NCBI GenBank assembly: GCA_034770075.1 | Contig: CM068380.1 | Span: 38,024,695 to 38,088,694 of the forward strand | Reading direction: 5' to 3' | DNA length: 64,000 nt | Source: Aralia elata | Taxonomy: Eukaryota; Streptophyta; Magnoliopsida; Apiales; Araliaceae | Shown here: positions 37,701 through 52,700 of the stretch, piece after piece | Position numbering within the stretch: the first letter of the stretch is position 1 | How the letters are laid out: every line of letters begins with the position of its first letter | Notes under the pieces: generated by a model | The model's input: only the letters and a program-made list of their open reading frames with translations | Database searches by the model: none | What the model was told of the DNA's origin: nothing | Translations under genes and position numbers: made by a program

Positions 37701-40700
37701 ATTAGTAAAAAAAAAAACCAGCAAAAAAAATTATAAAATGAAGATAAAAAGTGTAAAAAAAATATATTTGAGAGATTTTCTTTAAAGACATGGAGTTGAC
37801 ATCTGAAAACATAGAAAGGAGGATTGTGCGAATTGTGACACTACTTTTCGTACTTCTCTTCATTGTAGAGAAAATTTATGCAATGAAAGAGGAATGCTCC
37901 ATTAGTGTTGTTTCTCCACGCGTGATAGAAAGATTAAAGCTTACAGTAGGATTGTGTCCAAAACCTTACAATATCCCTTAGCTAGGTAAAGTTTCTCTTT
38001 CTGTACCGAGAAGGGGCTTGGTTCCAATCAAGATGTTCACATTTTCTAAAATATTTGGTGTGATAGAAAGCCATGAATGTTGCACATATTCTACTTGGGT
38101 CAATCTTGGATTGAACATCTAGATGTGGTTCATGAAGAAGCTGACATATACTCTTTTGATCATGGAAACTATACTATCAGATTAGTTCCATCCAGATCAA
38201 AGGAGAAAGTTCAACAAGATATAGTGATAGAGCTAATTGAAGAAATTCAGCTAACTCAGGAAGATCCCCAACAAATCACATGAAGATAAAGCTGAAATTG
38301 AGGTTACAAAGTGCCAGTGCGAGATTAAGCAAAAAGTTGATGGTGTATTCCCAAAGAAACTTGCTATTCTCCATGAAGAAGTTAATCATCAATCCATCAA
38401 TTTCCACAGCAGTTGCTCATCTTGAGGTTCTTCCACAGCAGCCTTGGCTTCTCCTTGTTGCTGTTGAGAATTGCATATCCTTTCCACATGCCCTAGCTGA
38501 CCACACTTGAAACATTTTACATCCGGCCTCCACCAACACCTTTTTTGTGGATGATTGGATTTTTTACAGTAAGGACATGGTGGAAACTTTTGAGTGTTGC
38601 TGCTGTTATTGTTGTTTTGCATCTCTTTCTTGTACTGAGATATGGCCTGAAATGCACCCTCCACAGATCCTTCTTGTCTCATAAGCCTCCTTTGTTCTTG
38701 AGCCTGTAATGCATTCAACAGCTCTGCCAAGGTGATGTTTGACACATCTTTTGAGTTTTCTAGAGATGATATTGTAGTCTCAAATCTTTCAGGAACTGTT
38801 ATAAAAATTTTCTGAACTATTCTAGAATCAGAAAAGTCAGTACCAAGAAGTCTTACTTTGTTAACAATACTAAGAAGTTTGTCTGAGTAAATTGTTTCTG
38901 ATTCTTTCATCCTTTGCATCTCAAATTCTCTAATCAGGTTCAACACTTGCATACCTTTGACTCGTGCATTTCCTTCATATTCCTTCTTCAGGAAGTTCCA
39001 TATTTCATGTGTTGTCTTCAGTGTCATGATTCTGGTGAAAATTGTAGATGAGACAGCTGCAAATAGACTAGCTTTTGCCTTTGATTTCCTTTGCCTCCTC
39101 TCATTGTGTTGTTTTATCTGTGCCATAGTTGGATTATCGGACAGGGGAGGAACTTCATATTCCTCACTAACAGCTTCCCACAGATCACTAGCATCAAGGT
39201 AGGCTTCCATACGGACTGCCCACACTTGATAATTTATTCCATCAAACACTGGAGGTGCCAGTGCATTCAGTGAAGCTTCTGAGGTCATTCTGGATATTGT
39301 TTGTTGGTGTATAGGCTCACTCACCTCACAGGTTGCTCAAGAACAAGGCTTTGGTACCAATTTGTTGGTTTTGATAGAAACAAAGTGTAGAAACTCTCAG
39401 GAAACAAAAGAACATTGAGGCATCTGAAGTTATATTTTTATTAAGCTTCAAAACACTTATTTATACAGCTAGCTTAAAACAGAAAAACATAAAAAGTGCA
39501 GCTTAATCTGCTACCTGCAGATATCTCCTAAAAAATAGCAACAAACCTGCTACCTATAACTACTTCCTAAAAAATAGAAACAAACCAACAAATACTTCCT
39601 AAGGAATAGGTAAATCTTCCACATGACTAACTTATTTGACTACTTCCACTTCAATCTACTCAGCTCCATGTCAGCAGCTCCTAGGACATATCATTCAACA
39701 TGATGTTTGGGGATCTTCTCGAGTTATTTCTCGTACCGGTCATCATTGGTTTGTTACATTTATTGATTGTTATTCTCGTATAACTTGGCTTTACCTTCGT
39801 TCCAAAACCGAGGTTTTTTTTTCCTGTTTTCGAGAGTTTCATAAAATGATCCAAACACAATTTGATGCTAAGATCAAAATTTTGCATAGTGACAATGGTC
39901 GTGAATATATTGATGGTGCTTTTGGCTCTTATCTTACTGACCATGGCATTATTCTTCACACTTCTTGTGTTAAAACTCCAGAACAAAATGGTGTTGCCGA
40001 ACGGAAAAACCGTCACTAGAAGTTGCCTGAACACTCATGTTCACCATGCAAACACCCAAATCTTTTTGGGTCGATGCTGTTCTCACTGCTGTGTTTCTCA
40101 TCAATCGGCTTCCTTCTAGAGTTCTCAGTAATCGAATCCCAATCTCATTTCTCAAACACTTCTCTGGCCCTTCACTTTCCCCACAGGTTTTTGGTTGTGC
40201 GTGCTTTGTCCATAATAAAAATCCTACTCGAAGTAAACTTGACCCCAAATCTCTCCGATGTGTCTTCATTGGGTACTCTCCTACACAAAAAGGGTACAAA
40301 TGTTTTCATCCTCCTTCTAACCGAGTTTATATTACTAGTGCTGTCACCTTCTGGGAATCTGAATCATTCTATCTTGCTCCATCTCCTCGGAGGGAGAAAT
40401 CTACTAGTGCAGAGGAGTTGATGGACCTTGAGCCTAATTGTGGTCTTCCTTCTGCTATCACTTCTCCTATAGTCACTGATATTTCTTTCTCCTTCTGCTA
40501 TCACTTCTCCTATTGTCACTGATATTTCTTCACAAGGGGAATCATATGATAGATGGAACAAACTTGATTTGAAGACCTATTCCCGAAGAGACAAGGAACC
40601 AGTCCCGTCTGCACTACCACAACAGCCCTGCTCGGATCCTAGTTCTCCCGCCTGCTTTATTGATCCTAATGGTAATAACCCTGATATCTCTATTGATAAT

Positions 40701-43700
40701 TGTGATATCGATCTTCCTATTGCCCTTAGAGAAAGGAGTTAGATCATGTACTCAACATCCTATTTCTAACTTTGTCTCTTGTGATAATCTATCTACCTCC
40801 TATCGTGCCTTTGTTTCCTCGTTGTCCTCCTTTTCTGTTCCTCAAGGGTGAAAAGAAGCAATCGGAGATGAAAAATGGAGGAAAGCTATGATAGAGGAAA
40901 TGAATGCCTTGAAAAAGGATGAGACATGGAAGCTAGTTCCTCTTCCCCATGGGAAGAGACCGGTTGGGTGCAAATGGCCAAATGGGTGTATACAGTGAAG
41001 CAAAAGCGCGATGGATCAGTTAAGAGATTCAAAGCGAGACTTGTTGCAGAAGGATACACTCAGACTCATGGAATTGATTATCAAGAGACATTTGCTCCAG
41101 TGGCAAAAATGAACTCCGTTTGTACCATTATATCTTGTGCAACAAACTTTGGGTGGAACCTCCAGTAACTTGATGTGAAGAATGCATTTCTTCATGGGGA
41201 CCTTAAAGAGGAAGTATACATGGAAGTTCCTCCAGGCTTTACCTCATCAACAACTAATGGGAAAGTTTGTAAGTTACGAAAAGCTCTGTATGGGTTGAAG
41301 CAATCTCCTAGAGCATGGTTTGACAGATTCTATAAAGCCATGATGAGATTTGGGTACAAGCAGAGTCGTGCGGATCACACTATGTTTGTCAAAAGAGGAA
41401 AAGACAAGATTACCATTCTCATTGTCTATGTCGATGACATTGTAGTAATTGGAAATAATGAAGAAGAGATGGTTAATCTCAAGACAAAACTCGCCAATGA
41501 ATTCAAAATCAAGGACCTTGGCCCTGAAATATTTTCTTGGCATATAAGTTACAAGATCTTCTAGTGGCATCTTCCTATCTCAACAGAAGTATTTACTTGA
41601 TTTGTTAATACTGACAGACATGTTAGGATGCAAACTGGCCGACTTTCCCATTAAGGTCAATCATCATCCACTGGTGGCATGGGACCCATTGTTGATAAAG
41701 AGAGATATCAACGATTAGTGGGTAGACTGATTTATCTCGCTCACACTAGACTTTATATTTCTTATGCTGTGGAAATAGTGAATCAATATATGCATGATCC
41801 ACGGGATTATCACATGGAAGCTGTCTATAGAATCCTAAGATATCTAAAATCTGCTTCTGAAAAGGTAATACTATTCTCACATCATGGGCATATGAGGATT
41901 GAAACTTTTTCTGATGTAGATTGGGCTGGTTGTATTGACGATTACCGTTCCACATCTGGATATTGCTCATTTATAGGCGGCAACCTTGTCACTTGGCGCA
42001 GCAAGAAACAGTCGGTTGTGGTTAGATCTAGTGCAGAAGCTAAATATCGAGATATTGCCTTGTGTGTGTGTGAATTAATGTGGATTCGAACATTGTCAGA
42101 AGACTTGGGAATCGTAACTAGCCAATGAGATTGTTTTGTGACAATAAAGCAACCATTAGTATTGCAAATTATCCAGTACAACATCATAGAACGAAGCACA
42201 TTGAAATTGATAGACATTTCATCAAGGAGAAGTTAACCAGTGGTCTCATTTGCATACCGTTTGTCAAGACAAACCATCAGCTTGCTGAGATCTTGAGCAA
42301 AGGTCTCAGTAGTACAACATTTCATCCCTTATGTTTTAAGTTAGGTATGCGAGACATTCATGCACCAACTTGAGGGGGAGTGTTAGAATCTAAATATTTT
42401 GTAGATGTTAGAATCCAGAATATTATTAGGATCTACCTATTTAAGGAATGTATTTATAGCCTTGATTATAGCAGCCTTGATTATAGCTCTAATTAGAGCC
42501 TTAATTGTAGTTTTGATTGTAACAAAATATAGTATATATACAATGAAATGATGAGAAGGATTTAACCTCTCATTCACCAATTTCCTGTCTTTTCTCTCTA
42601 CCCTAATATGGGTTTCTACACTTATGTATTTGGAGTCTAGTTCGTGGCTTATGGAATCTCCCATACTTTAAAGTTGAGGACGAGTTCTTTTCAAATGACG
42701 GGAGAATGATGTGGAGAAAGCCAAGAAGATTTATCATCCTTATTAAATAATTCTTTTTATGGTTGAGTTGTATGTAATTAGTAATTCTTTTATTGTATTA
42801 AGTAGAATATTCTAGAATTTTAATTATAATAGTATATATTCATTCGGGATTCTGTTTCCTTATTTATTTAGGTTTTACTTGGTTGTTAAGTTTAGGGTTT
42901 TCTTATTATCAATAAGTATTGTAATCCCTACTAGTTTATTTAGGTATTGAATGATTAATTATTATTGAATTAAGCCTTTTGCTTATGGCTTTTTATCATA
43001 ATTATCTTATTTTAATCTCCTTTATTTCTACCTCCATCATAGTCCTACGTCGAACCTCCTTTGAACTCATTGAAACCTTGACCCGAGAATTTTTCTTAAC
43101 CCTAACTAGCACAAAATATCTTTTACGCAGATTATACAAAACTCTAAAATAGATTCGAGTATGAGAGAGTTGAGCATAAGTTGTTGATAATCTTAGGGCA
43201 ACCTTCTTAATATTGCCTTAGGGATTATGATTTTCATAATGTTTATTATCTTTTTGTTGTTGTGGAATTTCATTTGCATTTCTCTTACAACTGAAGCATG
43301 GGTTTCAGCATGAGATGTTGCTTATGTCCACTTACATTGGTCGCTATTACTGCCAAGTAGTGTAAATTCTCTAATTTGATTGCTTAAGAGGCTTTTTCTT
43401 AATCTAATAAAAAATTGCTTTAAGTGGTTCCCATGTTCAGAATTTCAGATTCAATATGTTCTAATAATAATTGTTACTTTCTAATTGCAATATCCATTGC
43501 ATGCTTTTAGAAATATTTAGCATTGCTTTCATTTTAAATGTATTTATTTGACTTCTAATAGTTAAACTGCAGCATCCATACATGTTTTCCAGAAATATTT
43601 GCAGTCATTTCATTTTGAACAATTTGAGTCTTAGAAATATTTAATATATGTATGTTAATACTTCTTTTTTTGCTACTTTTTTTGAACGGAAATTTAACAT

Positions 43701-46700
43701 TCTTGCCTTAGGCAAGAATGGATCTCAAGACCTCATGCACCCAAGTCTTATGAGTAGTTTTTTTACCATTGAGCCATGAGGGCTTGGTATGTTAATACTT
43801 CTTGAATAGTGGTTAATTTGTTATTTGTATCAATGTGCATTTTTATCAGAAAATTATACATCTGATCGCTCATTCATACACTCAAACAGTTTTATCTAAT
43901 TATATGTATTATATATATATGTGTGTGTGTGTTTGTGTGTGTGTGTGCGCGCACAGTTGGAATCTTCGAATATTAATGCCTGCTGGGAGAGAGTTGGAAG
44001 CACCCCACTCTTTGAAGCGTACAGAGGAGTTTTCACTTGATCAGGTTGTGATAGGCAGTTGCTAATTTTTTTAGGCTCATTTAGTTTGATCATTAACATT
44101 CTTTCTGAATATTTACATATGCGAGTCAGTACAGAATGGTATAGTTAATCTCAGCACATCCTTTCATATTAGTATGTTGGCTTGAAATGCATATTGATAT
44201 TGATGTGATAAAATTATGTACTGCAAGTGCACAGCGTCTATTGTAGATTTGGCAAGTACAGGTCGAACCACAGAGACTAGATTAACTATTAAATCCTCAA
44301 TATAGTGGAGATGATTAATTAACTAATAATGCTAACTAAAAAATTAATAATGAAAACTAGTACTGAGAAAAGCTACCTAGGAATCCGAATCCACTAATTC
44401 TTAACATAATAAACAATTTCTTATTTCTCAAATTATTTTCCCTTCCCTTTAAAAATAATGATTCATATAATTAATATGGGCAAGCATAAGTTATGAAAAA
44501 TTCACAGATTAACTATAACTTATCAAAACCTCGCAATCAATATAAGAATCATATGCAATTTGTGCGAAGGCAAATATGAAGGCGAAAATAATTAGGCACT
44601 AATTTCGGAACGAAAAGAAAATATTATAATGAAATACCTAGTTTCATCATCATATTAGAAATTTAGCTAGCCATGGAATTAAAAATTAATACTACTAATT
44701 GCATGAAATAAGAGCAATAATTTAAAAGAGAATTTTTATTAGATCAATAAAAGAAAGTTACAATTACTCCTTGACACTAGTATCACACATGATTGGAATA
44801 AGAGGAAAGATAAAAGCTCTCAATTGCTAAATATCTCACTCCCTTCTGCACCAGCAAAAAACTAAGGGAAAAGAAAATAAAAAGTGCCCCCTCTCTCTAA
44901 AATAAGAGACCTATTTATAGGGAAAATAAATTTGTGCCCTAATTTAGATTCATTAAACTTGGTCTCTTTTGTTCCCTTTTATCCTCTTCTTTCCTTCTTG
45001 ACTTCAACCTCTACATGGTAATCTCCCAAGAGTCATTTTCTATCTTTAAAAGTTGGAACAATTATCTTTTACTTATTCACCAAGATAAATAAGGTAAATC
45101 CTACAAAATAAAATAAAATATATTAGTTAAATAAAATAAACATATAAAATAATAAATATGGGAATATTAAAATGTATAAAAAAATGTGTATATTAAATAC
45201 CCCTATACCTATCTTTTGCTCGTCCTCGAGTAAAACAAAAATAAAATAAAATAAAAACAAAAACTATTCTACCCCATTTTTGTAGGAAACACGATTGCAC
45301 TTAACATGTGCAACAGGCCTTTAAACCCCAAGGTTACCCCAAGTGGACGAGTTGTGTCTCATGAGGGTTTGTAGTGAATTTACCCACAAAATTCAAAATT
45401 TAAAATCTTTTTGAGTTTAACCAATTATGAAATTGAAAAAAAACTTCTAAGTATACATGGGCATTATACATGAGCAAGAATAAATTCAAAATTACACTTT
45501 CACCTTATCAAAAATACTCAATCTTCATTCTAGATACCACCCGTCATAAAATTAATTCCATGTGATGCATGCATGTGTATGTAATGTAACTCTTAGTAGG
45601 GACTTTTACTATGAAAATCAAGCAAACTCATTTTTCTTCTTTTTTTTTCAATTTTTTTTTCCTCGACTTGTGCAATGTCTATTTTTCTTAGGCTTTTCAG
45701 AGTTGCCCATGTAGCGAGCGTTGGACCAATGACTCCCAAACCAGTTGGCTTTAGGACACTAGGTGTAGAGACACCCCTAAGGGCTTACTAACTCGAGTAA
45801 CAAAGGCCACAAAACAAGACTAGTCAAGCTGCTTATATACATCACACTTTTTAGCGTGAATATCGATACTTCCTAAGGCTTAGATACCCAGTTATTTCGT
45901 TCAATGAACATTGAAGCAGTTATTTATTTCTTTTTTTTTCCTTTTTTCAACTTTTTTTTTTTGAAATTGCTCGAATCATAGTTTATACCCCACAACTAAG
46001 AATTAGTGCAAATGTGAAGTGCAAAAATGCATAGGAACTTTATTTTACTCAAGATGATCTTTCGAACAAGGTTCAAGAGTTCTAAATCTTTTAATCTTAG
46101 TCATAAGTTTCGCTCCACAGATACTTATTAGAATAAATTCAATCCATAAAAAGTCAAACAAAATTTTCAACTTTCAATTTTTTTTTTGTTTTGTTTTTTT
46201 TTGTTGAATAAAAAAAATTAGTTTCCTAAAAAGAAGAAAAATGAATACATAAAAAAAAATCTAATAATAAAAATGCAAAATTCCCCTCATACCTAAATCA
46301 TGCATTGTCCTCAATGTATGCAAATGAAGAAAGAGAACAAAGAAATGAAAGAATTGTACCTTGTACGGTGGGGCATTGAGCTGCAAGAACATGTGGTGAA
46401 AAAGAAAAAAAAATGAACATATTTACAAATTTTATATATCCTGAAAACTATGCGACGATAAATGAGTGATGCAAACAGACAAGTTAATGTGGATTTCTAG
46501 AATTTTCAGGAGTTCTGAGTAATTGGAAACAGCCAAAATTTGCATTAGAAGAGCAATTGTGAGCATACCCGACTGATTTGGATGAAGCATTTGTTAACCG
46601 AACTAGGATTCAACAAGTTGGTGCCTATGCACCTTTGGTGTGGTAATGAGACAGCTTTTCACATTGCTTCTAATCCGGTGTTTCATGAAAGGATTAAACA

Positions 46701-49700
46701 CATAGAAGTTGATTACCACTTTGTTCGTGAAAAGATCTAAGAAGGAATTATATCCACAAGTCATGTTAAAACTGGCGAACAGCTTGCTGATGTGTTTACC
46801 AAAACCTTGGAAGCTACTAGAATTACGTATATTTGTAACAAGCTAGGCATGATTGATATACATGCTCCAGCTTGAGGGGGAGTGTTACTAGATATTATAG
46901 AGGATTCTAGATATTATTTTAAAGATATGATTTGGGGATTACATAATTAGGAGGATTGCATGATTAGAGGGATTTGATTTACTTTCCAAATGTACTGCAA
47001 CTCTAAGCCTACATAAAGGCTCTCTACTATACATTGGAGGACACATAAATAATAAGTCTTCTCCCTTCTTTCTTTGTTCACATCTACAATTGATTAACGC
47101 ATTAGCGGTTGCTAAAAATGGTTTACCTAAAGTGACAGGAATTTGACCCTTAGGATTGGCAACAGGCTGGGTTTCAAGGATAACAAAGTCAACAGGGAAC
47201 ACAAAATCGCCAACCTTAATGAGTACATCCTCAATTATTCCCTTTGGCACTTTAGCGGAACGGTCAGTTAGTTGGAGTGTGACACTTGTCTTTTTCAACT
47301 CCCCTAAGCCCAATGTTTGGTACACAGAAAATGGTAACAGGTTCACACTAGCTCCTAAATCAAGTAAAACTTTTTCAATTAAGGTGTCACCTATGTTGCA
47401 TGAAATAGTAGGACAACCGGGGTCCTTATACTTCACAGGAACTTGGCATGACAAGATAGAATTAACATGGGCTGTTAGAAATGTTTTCTTAGGAACATGA
47501 GTTGTTCTTTTGTGCGTGGACAAATCTTTTAGACATTTAGCATAGGAGGGAACTTGTTGAATGACATCTAGAAGAGGAATATTAATTTTTACTTGTTTAA
47601 ACACTTCTAGAATTTTATCTAACTGGGCTGACTGCTTGTTTGAAATAAGTCTTTGAGGGAATGAGATTTTTGGTTTAAAGACTTTTTCATTTGACTTAGA
47701 AGATGTGGTTTGATCATTTTTTGACACATGCTTAGTAGATGGGCCTATTGACTCAAAGTTTGTGGGCTTTTCAGGCTGACTTTGAAGATGGATTGTTAGA
47801 TTCAACATTTAAATTTTTCTCTTCTTCATTATCAGTGCCAGCATGATTGTTAAAATAATTTCCAGACCTTAAAAAGATTACAGAATTCACATGATTGACT
47901 TGGTTGTTTTCAAGTGAATTAGCATGATAAGGTTTTTGATTAGGGATTGAAAATTTTGGATTGGTTTCGGGTTGACTAGGAAACTTACCCTTCTCTCTTT
48001 CACTAACTGGAGTGGCCAATTGACTCATTTGGAGCTCTAAACGAGATAAGGCTTGGTTAGTGCTTTTGCATGAAATTATTATGAGATTTCATTAAAGTTT
48101 CTATGCTCTTCTCTAAAGTGTTAAGTCTCTTCTCACTTTTATTAGAAAAACCTGGTGGATATTGAGTTGTTGAATTTGAATTTTGGTACGGACCAGGATT
48201 CGACTTTTGATAAGGTTGAAAAGATTTAGAGACTGATTAACCTGATTTGAAGGGTTATTTGGGTAGGGTCCTTGGTTTCATGCAAAATTAGGATGATTTC
48301 TCCAACCTGGATTATAAGTGGGTGCAAATGGGTCATTCCTAGGTCTTTGAAACATTGCATTGACTTGTTCATATTCTTCAGGTTGGGCCATGACTCTAGG
48401 ACATTCCTCTATCACATGACTTGGTGAATTACACCTCAGACACAAAGGTGTTGGTGTTGAGACTTGGTTCACATGTGATGGTCCCCTAGTTTCTAAAGCT
48501 TCGAGTCTTTTAAGTACACCAGCAACTTAGCTTCGGTGGCAATTGAATTGTCAATTATATGAACACCCCTAGATGAGTTAGGTTTATCGATCTCTCGTGT
48601 GGTTTCCCATTGCATGGTTTTTTCTTCCAAGTCTTCTAAAAACTCCCAAGTCTTTTCCTCATCATCTTCAGAAAATCCCCTTGACACATTGACTCTAACA
48701 TTGTTTTAGTGGGATAGTCTAAACCTTCGTAGGCAATTTGACACAATCTCCATTTCTCAATTCCATAGTGTAGGCACTGGGATAACAAATTTTTAAATCT
48801 ATCAAAATATTTCCAAAATGACTCTTTTTCAAGTTGACAAAATTGATGAATTGCAGTCCTAATTTTAGCAGTTTTATGATTTGAAAAATATTTTTTAAGA
48901 AATATAATAACAAATCCCTCCAAGGTTGATATGGAATTATTTGGCAGGCTATATAACCACTTTTTAGCATTATCTTTTAAAGCAAAAGTGATAAATCTTA
49001 GCCTTATTGAGTCACCAGACAATTGTCGAATTTTCAACAAAGCACAAACTTCCTCAAATTCCTGAATGAATAAATATGGATCTTCTATACCAATGAACCT
49101 AGGTAACATATTTATAAAATGCGGTTTAAGTTCAAAATTATTACCAGTTACCGGTGGTAGACTGATGCATGAAGGTTGGGCAGAGCGGGAAGGATAACAT
49201 CGATCCCTTAAAGAAACGGTTTGTGTGACCTCCATTTTTCTTTAAGTGAGATCTTTTAAAGTGAACTCCAAAAAAAAATCAGGTGTTCTCACTAATTGGG
49301 ATGTTGTCCCTAATCCACATTTTTTGCATACACTACTTAGTAAATAAACAGATAAACACACAAAAACAAATAAGAGAAAATAGTAATAATAAGGAAAAAA
49401 AAATTTACTTCTAAGGTCAACCTAAATAAAATCTAGACAGCTCCTAACTGTTCCAAGTTACACATTAAGGTCTACCAAATTCGAAATTAATCACACCACT
49501 AGCCAGGTAAGTGTAAGAACGGTGAGAGTCTCTCCGTGGATACGGTGACTAATTGAATAACCACATGTTCTTGAGGTGCTTGTCTTTTGAACCACTTGCC
49601 TAGACACCAGTATTTTGATTAATTAAAAGTTTAGCCTCCTTTTGGAGTCTCTTGGCCTAATTGAGCTCGAGAGTCCTAGGGCTAACTTCTACTTGATTTT

Positions 49701-52700
49701 ATTAGGTCAATGTTATGCAAAATGCAAGTTGGGTTGTTTGTGGGCCAAGGAAGGGTGATGAAATCTCCACCTTATCTTGTTACAGGTTTTTGCCCTTAAT
49801 GTTAGATTAAAGATGAAAATGCACAAATAAAATATAAAAAAAACGGTAAACAAATAAAATGTCCTAAAACTATGTGAATTACGAAAGAAGAAGAAATTTG
49901 ACGTACCTCAATCCTCCAGCAATCACCACAGTTTATATTTAACAAAAAAATAAAATAAAATAAAAACCTAAACAGGATGTGCTCAACGTGAGTGAATACA
50001 TGAATGCGGTAATTAAAAACTAAAAAAATAATAAAAAACTAAACTACTATTTTTTTGTTTTTTAAAAATAAAAATAAAAATATGGAGATACGAAGTACCA
50101 GAGAAAGCGCAACAACAAAATAAAATTGTTATCTTTTCGCTCCTTCGATCCGCTTCGATAATCCTGAAAAAAAAATAAAAATATTAGAGTTAAAAACTAA
50201 TTCGAATAAATAAAAATTAAGGAATAAAAAATTAATTCTAGTCCCCAACAGCGGCACCAAAAACTTGATGTGATAAAATTATGCAAGTGCACAACGTCTA
50301 TTGTAGATTTGGCAAGTGCAGGTCGAACCACAGAGACTAGATTAACTATCAAATCCTTAATTTAAATTTCAGGCAGGCAAATTAGAAATAAATATAGTGG
50401 AGATGATTAATTAACTAAATAATGCAAACTAAAAAATTAATAATGAAAACTAGTACTGAGAAAAGCTACCTAGGAATCCGAATCCACTAATTATTAACAT
50501 AATAAACAATTTCTTATTTTCCAAATTAATTCTCAAATTATTTTCCCTTTCCTTTAAAAATAATGATTCATATAATTAATATGGACAAACATAAGTTATG
50601 AAAAATTCACAGATTAACTATAACTTATCAAAACCTCGCAATCAATATAAGAATCATATGCAATTTGTGCGAAGACAAATATGAAGGCGACATTTTCCAA
50701 ATTAATTCCCAAATTATTTTCCCTTTCCATTAAAAATAATGATTCATATAATTAATATGGGCAAGCATAAGTTATGTCAAAACCTCACAATCAATATAAG
50801 AATCATATGCAATTTGTGCGAAGACAAATATGAAGGCGAAAATAATTAGGCACTAATTTCGGAACGAAAAGAAAATATTATTATGAAATACCTAGTTTCG
50901 TCATCATCCTAGGTATTAGAAATTTAGCTAGCCATGGAATTAAAAATTTATACTACTAATTGCATGAAATAAGAACAATAATTAAAAAGAGAATTTCTAT
51001 TAGATCAATAAAAGAAAGTTACAAATACTTCCTGACACTAGTACCACACATGATTGGAATAAGAGGAAAGACAAAAGCTCTCAATTGCTAAATATCTCAC
51101 TCCCTTCTGCACCGGCGAAAAACTAGGGGAACAATTATCTTTTACTTATTCACCAAGATAAATAAGGTAAATCCTACAAAATAAAATAAAAATGTATTAG
51201 TTAAATAAAATAAACATATAAAATAATAAATATGAGAATATTAAAATGTATAAAAAAATGTGTATATCACATATTCTCCTGGAAGATTCTATTGGATTGT
51301 CGGCGGAAGAACACGACTGTTCCTGGACTGTGTTTCAGCAGATTATACAGAACATGACTGTTTCATATTACTATGGTTTGTATTTGAATTGATTTTATAT
51401 ATAAATGTAATTTTGGAAAGAGGAAAAAGACTTCGGTCCTTTGGTAAAAAGACACTAGGGGAATATTCTTCAAATTCGCCCATTAAGATTAGTTCTTTAC
51501 AGCTTTTGCAGCTGTTTCTATTGCAACACTTTTTCTTTTCTAGATCTTGAAGATGTTCTTTGATTCTTCGTATTCTTTTATAAAGTTTATAGGAGATTCG
51601 ATCTTGTAGTTGTATTTTGGTTTTGTCGGTTGTATAGATTTTACGATAGACAATATCTCGCGGTTTTCTTCTAATACTCTCTTAACTTTTTTATTAGAAA
51701 TATAGAAAATTATATGCAACTGAAGTGATAAAACTTTGTTTATCCTAATCTTCCAAACAATTTTCTGGTTTATGACGCTTGGTGTACATCACATGGCCCA
51801 TTCCCAAACAAATTATTTCCCCTTTCCAGCATCTGCTTCATCTCCCCCATCTTTGGTTTCTTTTAGATTCCATTTTGGGTATCTATTTCATATTAAATCA
51901 CTTATTTTGGACTTGTTGATAATGTAGTAGTAAGAAGATGATGAATAGTTACTTGTGTACCCCAAAATACAATTAGTTTTTACATAATTTTCAATGTATA
52001 TGTTATTTTATCCTCCATCATTGCACTTTTGTTTTGTTGCCACAACCTTTGTTCTTGGTCATTCTGTAATTTACTGTTCTCTTAAAAGGGAATTGTTTTC
52101 TTTAGGTTAGTTATTAGGGAGATTTGCTTTCCATCCTGGACTTAGGTGCTGATAGTCGGAGCATAACTACAAAATTTAATGCTCTTTGGTTATATTATGC
52201 ATGACATTAACAAAATTATGTTCATTTATTTATTTATTTTTATTTTTTTTAGTAGAATTGTAGAAATATATGTGCGCTAATTTTTTTTTTATCTTGCACA
52301 TATATTATAATTTATCGTGTCTGCTAGTGTGATACAACTTAAAGAGATACTTTGATTTATGAAAATATAATTGTTTAATGACAAGTATATGAAATACCAT
52401 TTTTCTATTAAATAACGGTTTAAAAAAGAGACATTTTTTTCGCTTATCAGCGTGTAAAATAATATTGAAACGGACTCTCATCTAGAATTGAAGATCAAAC
52501 TCGTCGTTTAATCTTTTGTGATATATAATATATTTTATCTATTCTTTTCTTAACATCGACAAATGAGGGAATTATGCAGGAACTGGAAGTTGATGGGGAG
52601 TTGTCAGAGGAAGTGTCTTGCTATGAAGGAGTGTTTTATAACTACTTTAGCATAGGTATGCCTATCTTGCTATGAAGGAGTGTTTTATAACTACTTTAGC

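Larger units (their letters stand above)
39677..42620 (+). mobile_element. Ty1/copia element Copia-B, 5'-deleted
   Basis: Plus-strand relative of Copia-1 and Copia-C that starts abruptly inside integrase next to the gag-only unit. The coding relic runs to 42373, followed by polypurine GAGGGGGAG and a 240-bp LTR (42381-42620; starts TGTTAGAATCTAAATAT, ends TGGGTTTCTACA). CTTAT follows the LTR; its left partner is lost. It is nested within the gypsy element whose coding resumes at 42621. Confidence 0.85.
36831..43049 (+). mobile_element. Ty3/gypsy element in DGK intron 4, hosting copia pieces
   Basis: A left LTR (about 36831-37137, 5' end eroded) and a right LTR (42707-43049) share AATATTCT, TTATTATTGAATTAA and a TCCTAC end. 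The left LTR is followed by a primer-like TTTGGTATTAGAGCC at 37141, and the right is preceded by a GACGGGAGAA polypurine tract. Protease remnants lie at 37790-38280, and a short 3' coding piece (KVEDEFFS) sits at 42672-42695. Everything between is replaced by copia-derived DNA. Inactive. Confidence 0.75.
44201..51269 (-). mobile_element. Athila-like Ty3/gypsy element in DGK intron 5
   Basis: Minus-strand element with a 5' LTR at 51269-50266 and a 3' LTR at 45195-44201. Just inside the 5' LTR is TTGGTGCCGCTGTTGGGGAC, a primer site of the type used by Athila-clade elements. Order of remains: gag (49235-48278), protease (about 47808-47089), then an inserted copia end, then non-coding sequence with one ACTCCCAAACCAG repeat. 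Reverse transcriptase and integrase are missing. Flanks are GATAT and CATAT, a one-base-imperfect target duplication. Non-autonomous and old. Confidence 0.85.
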
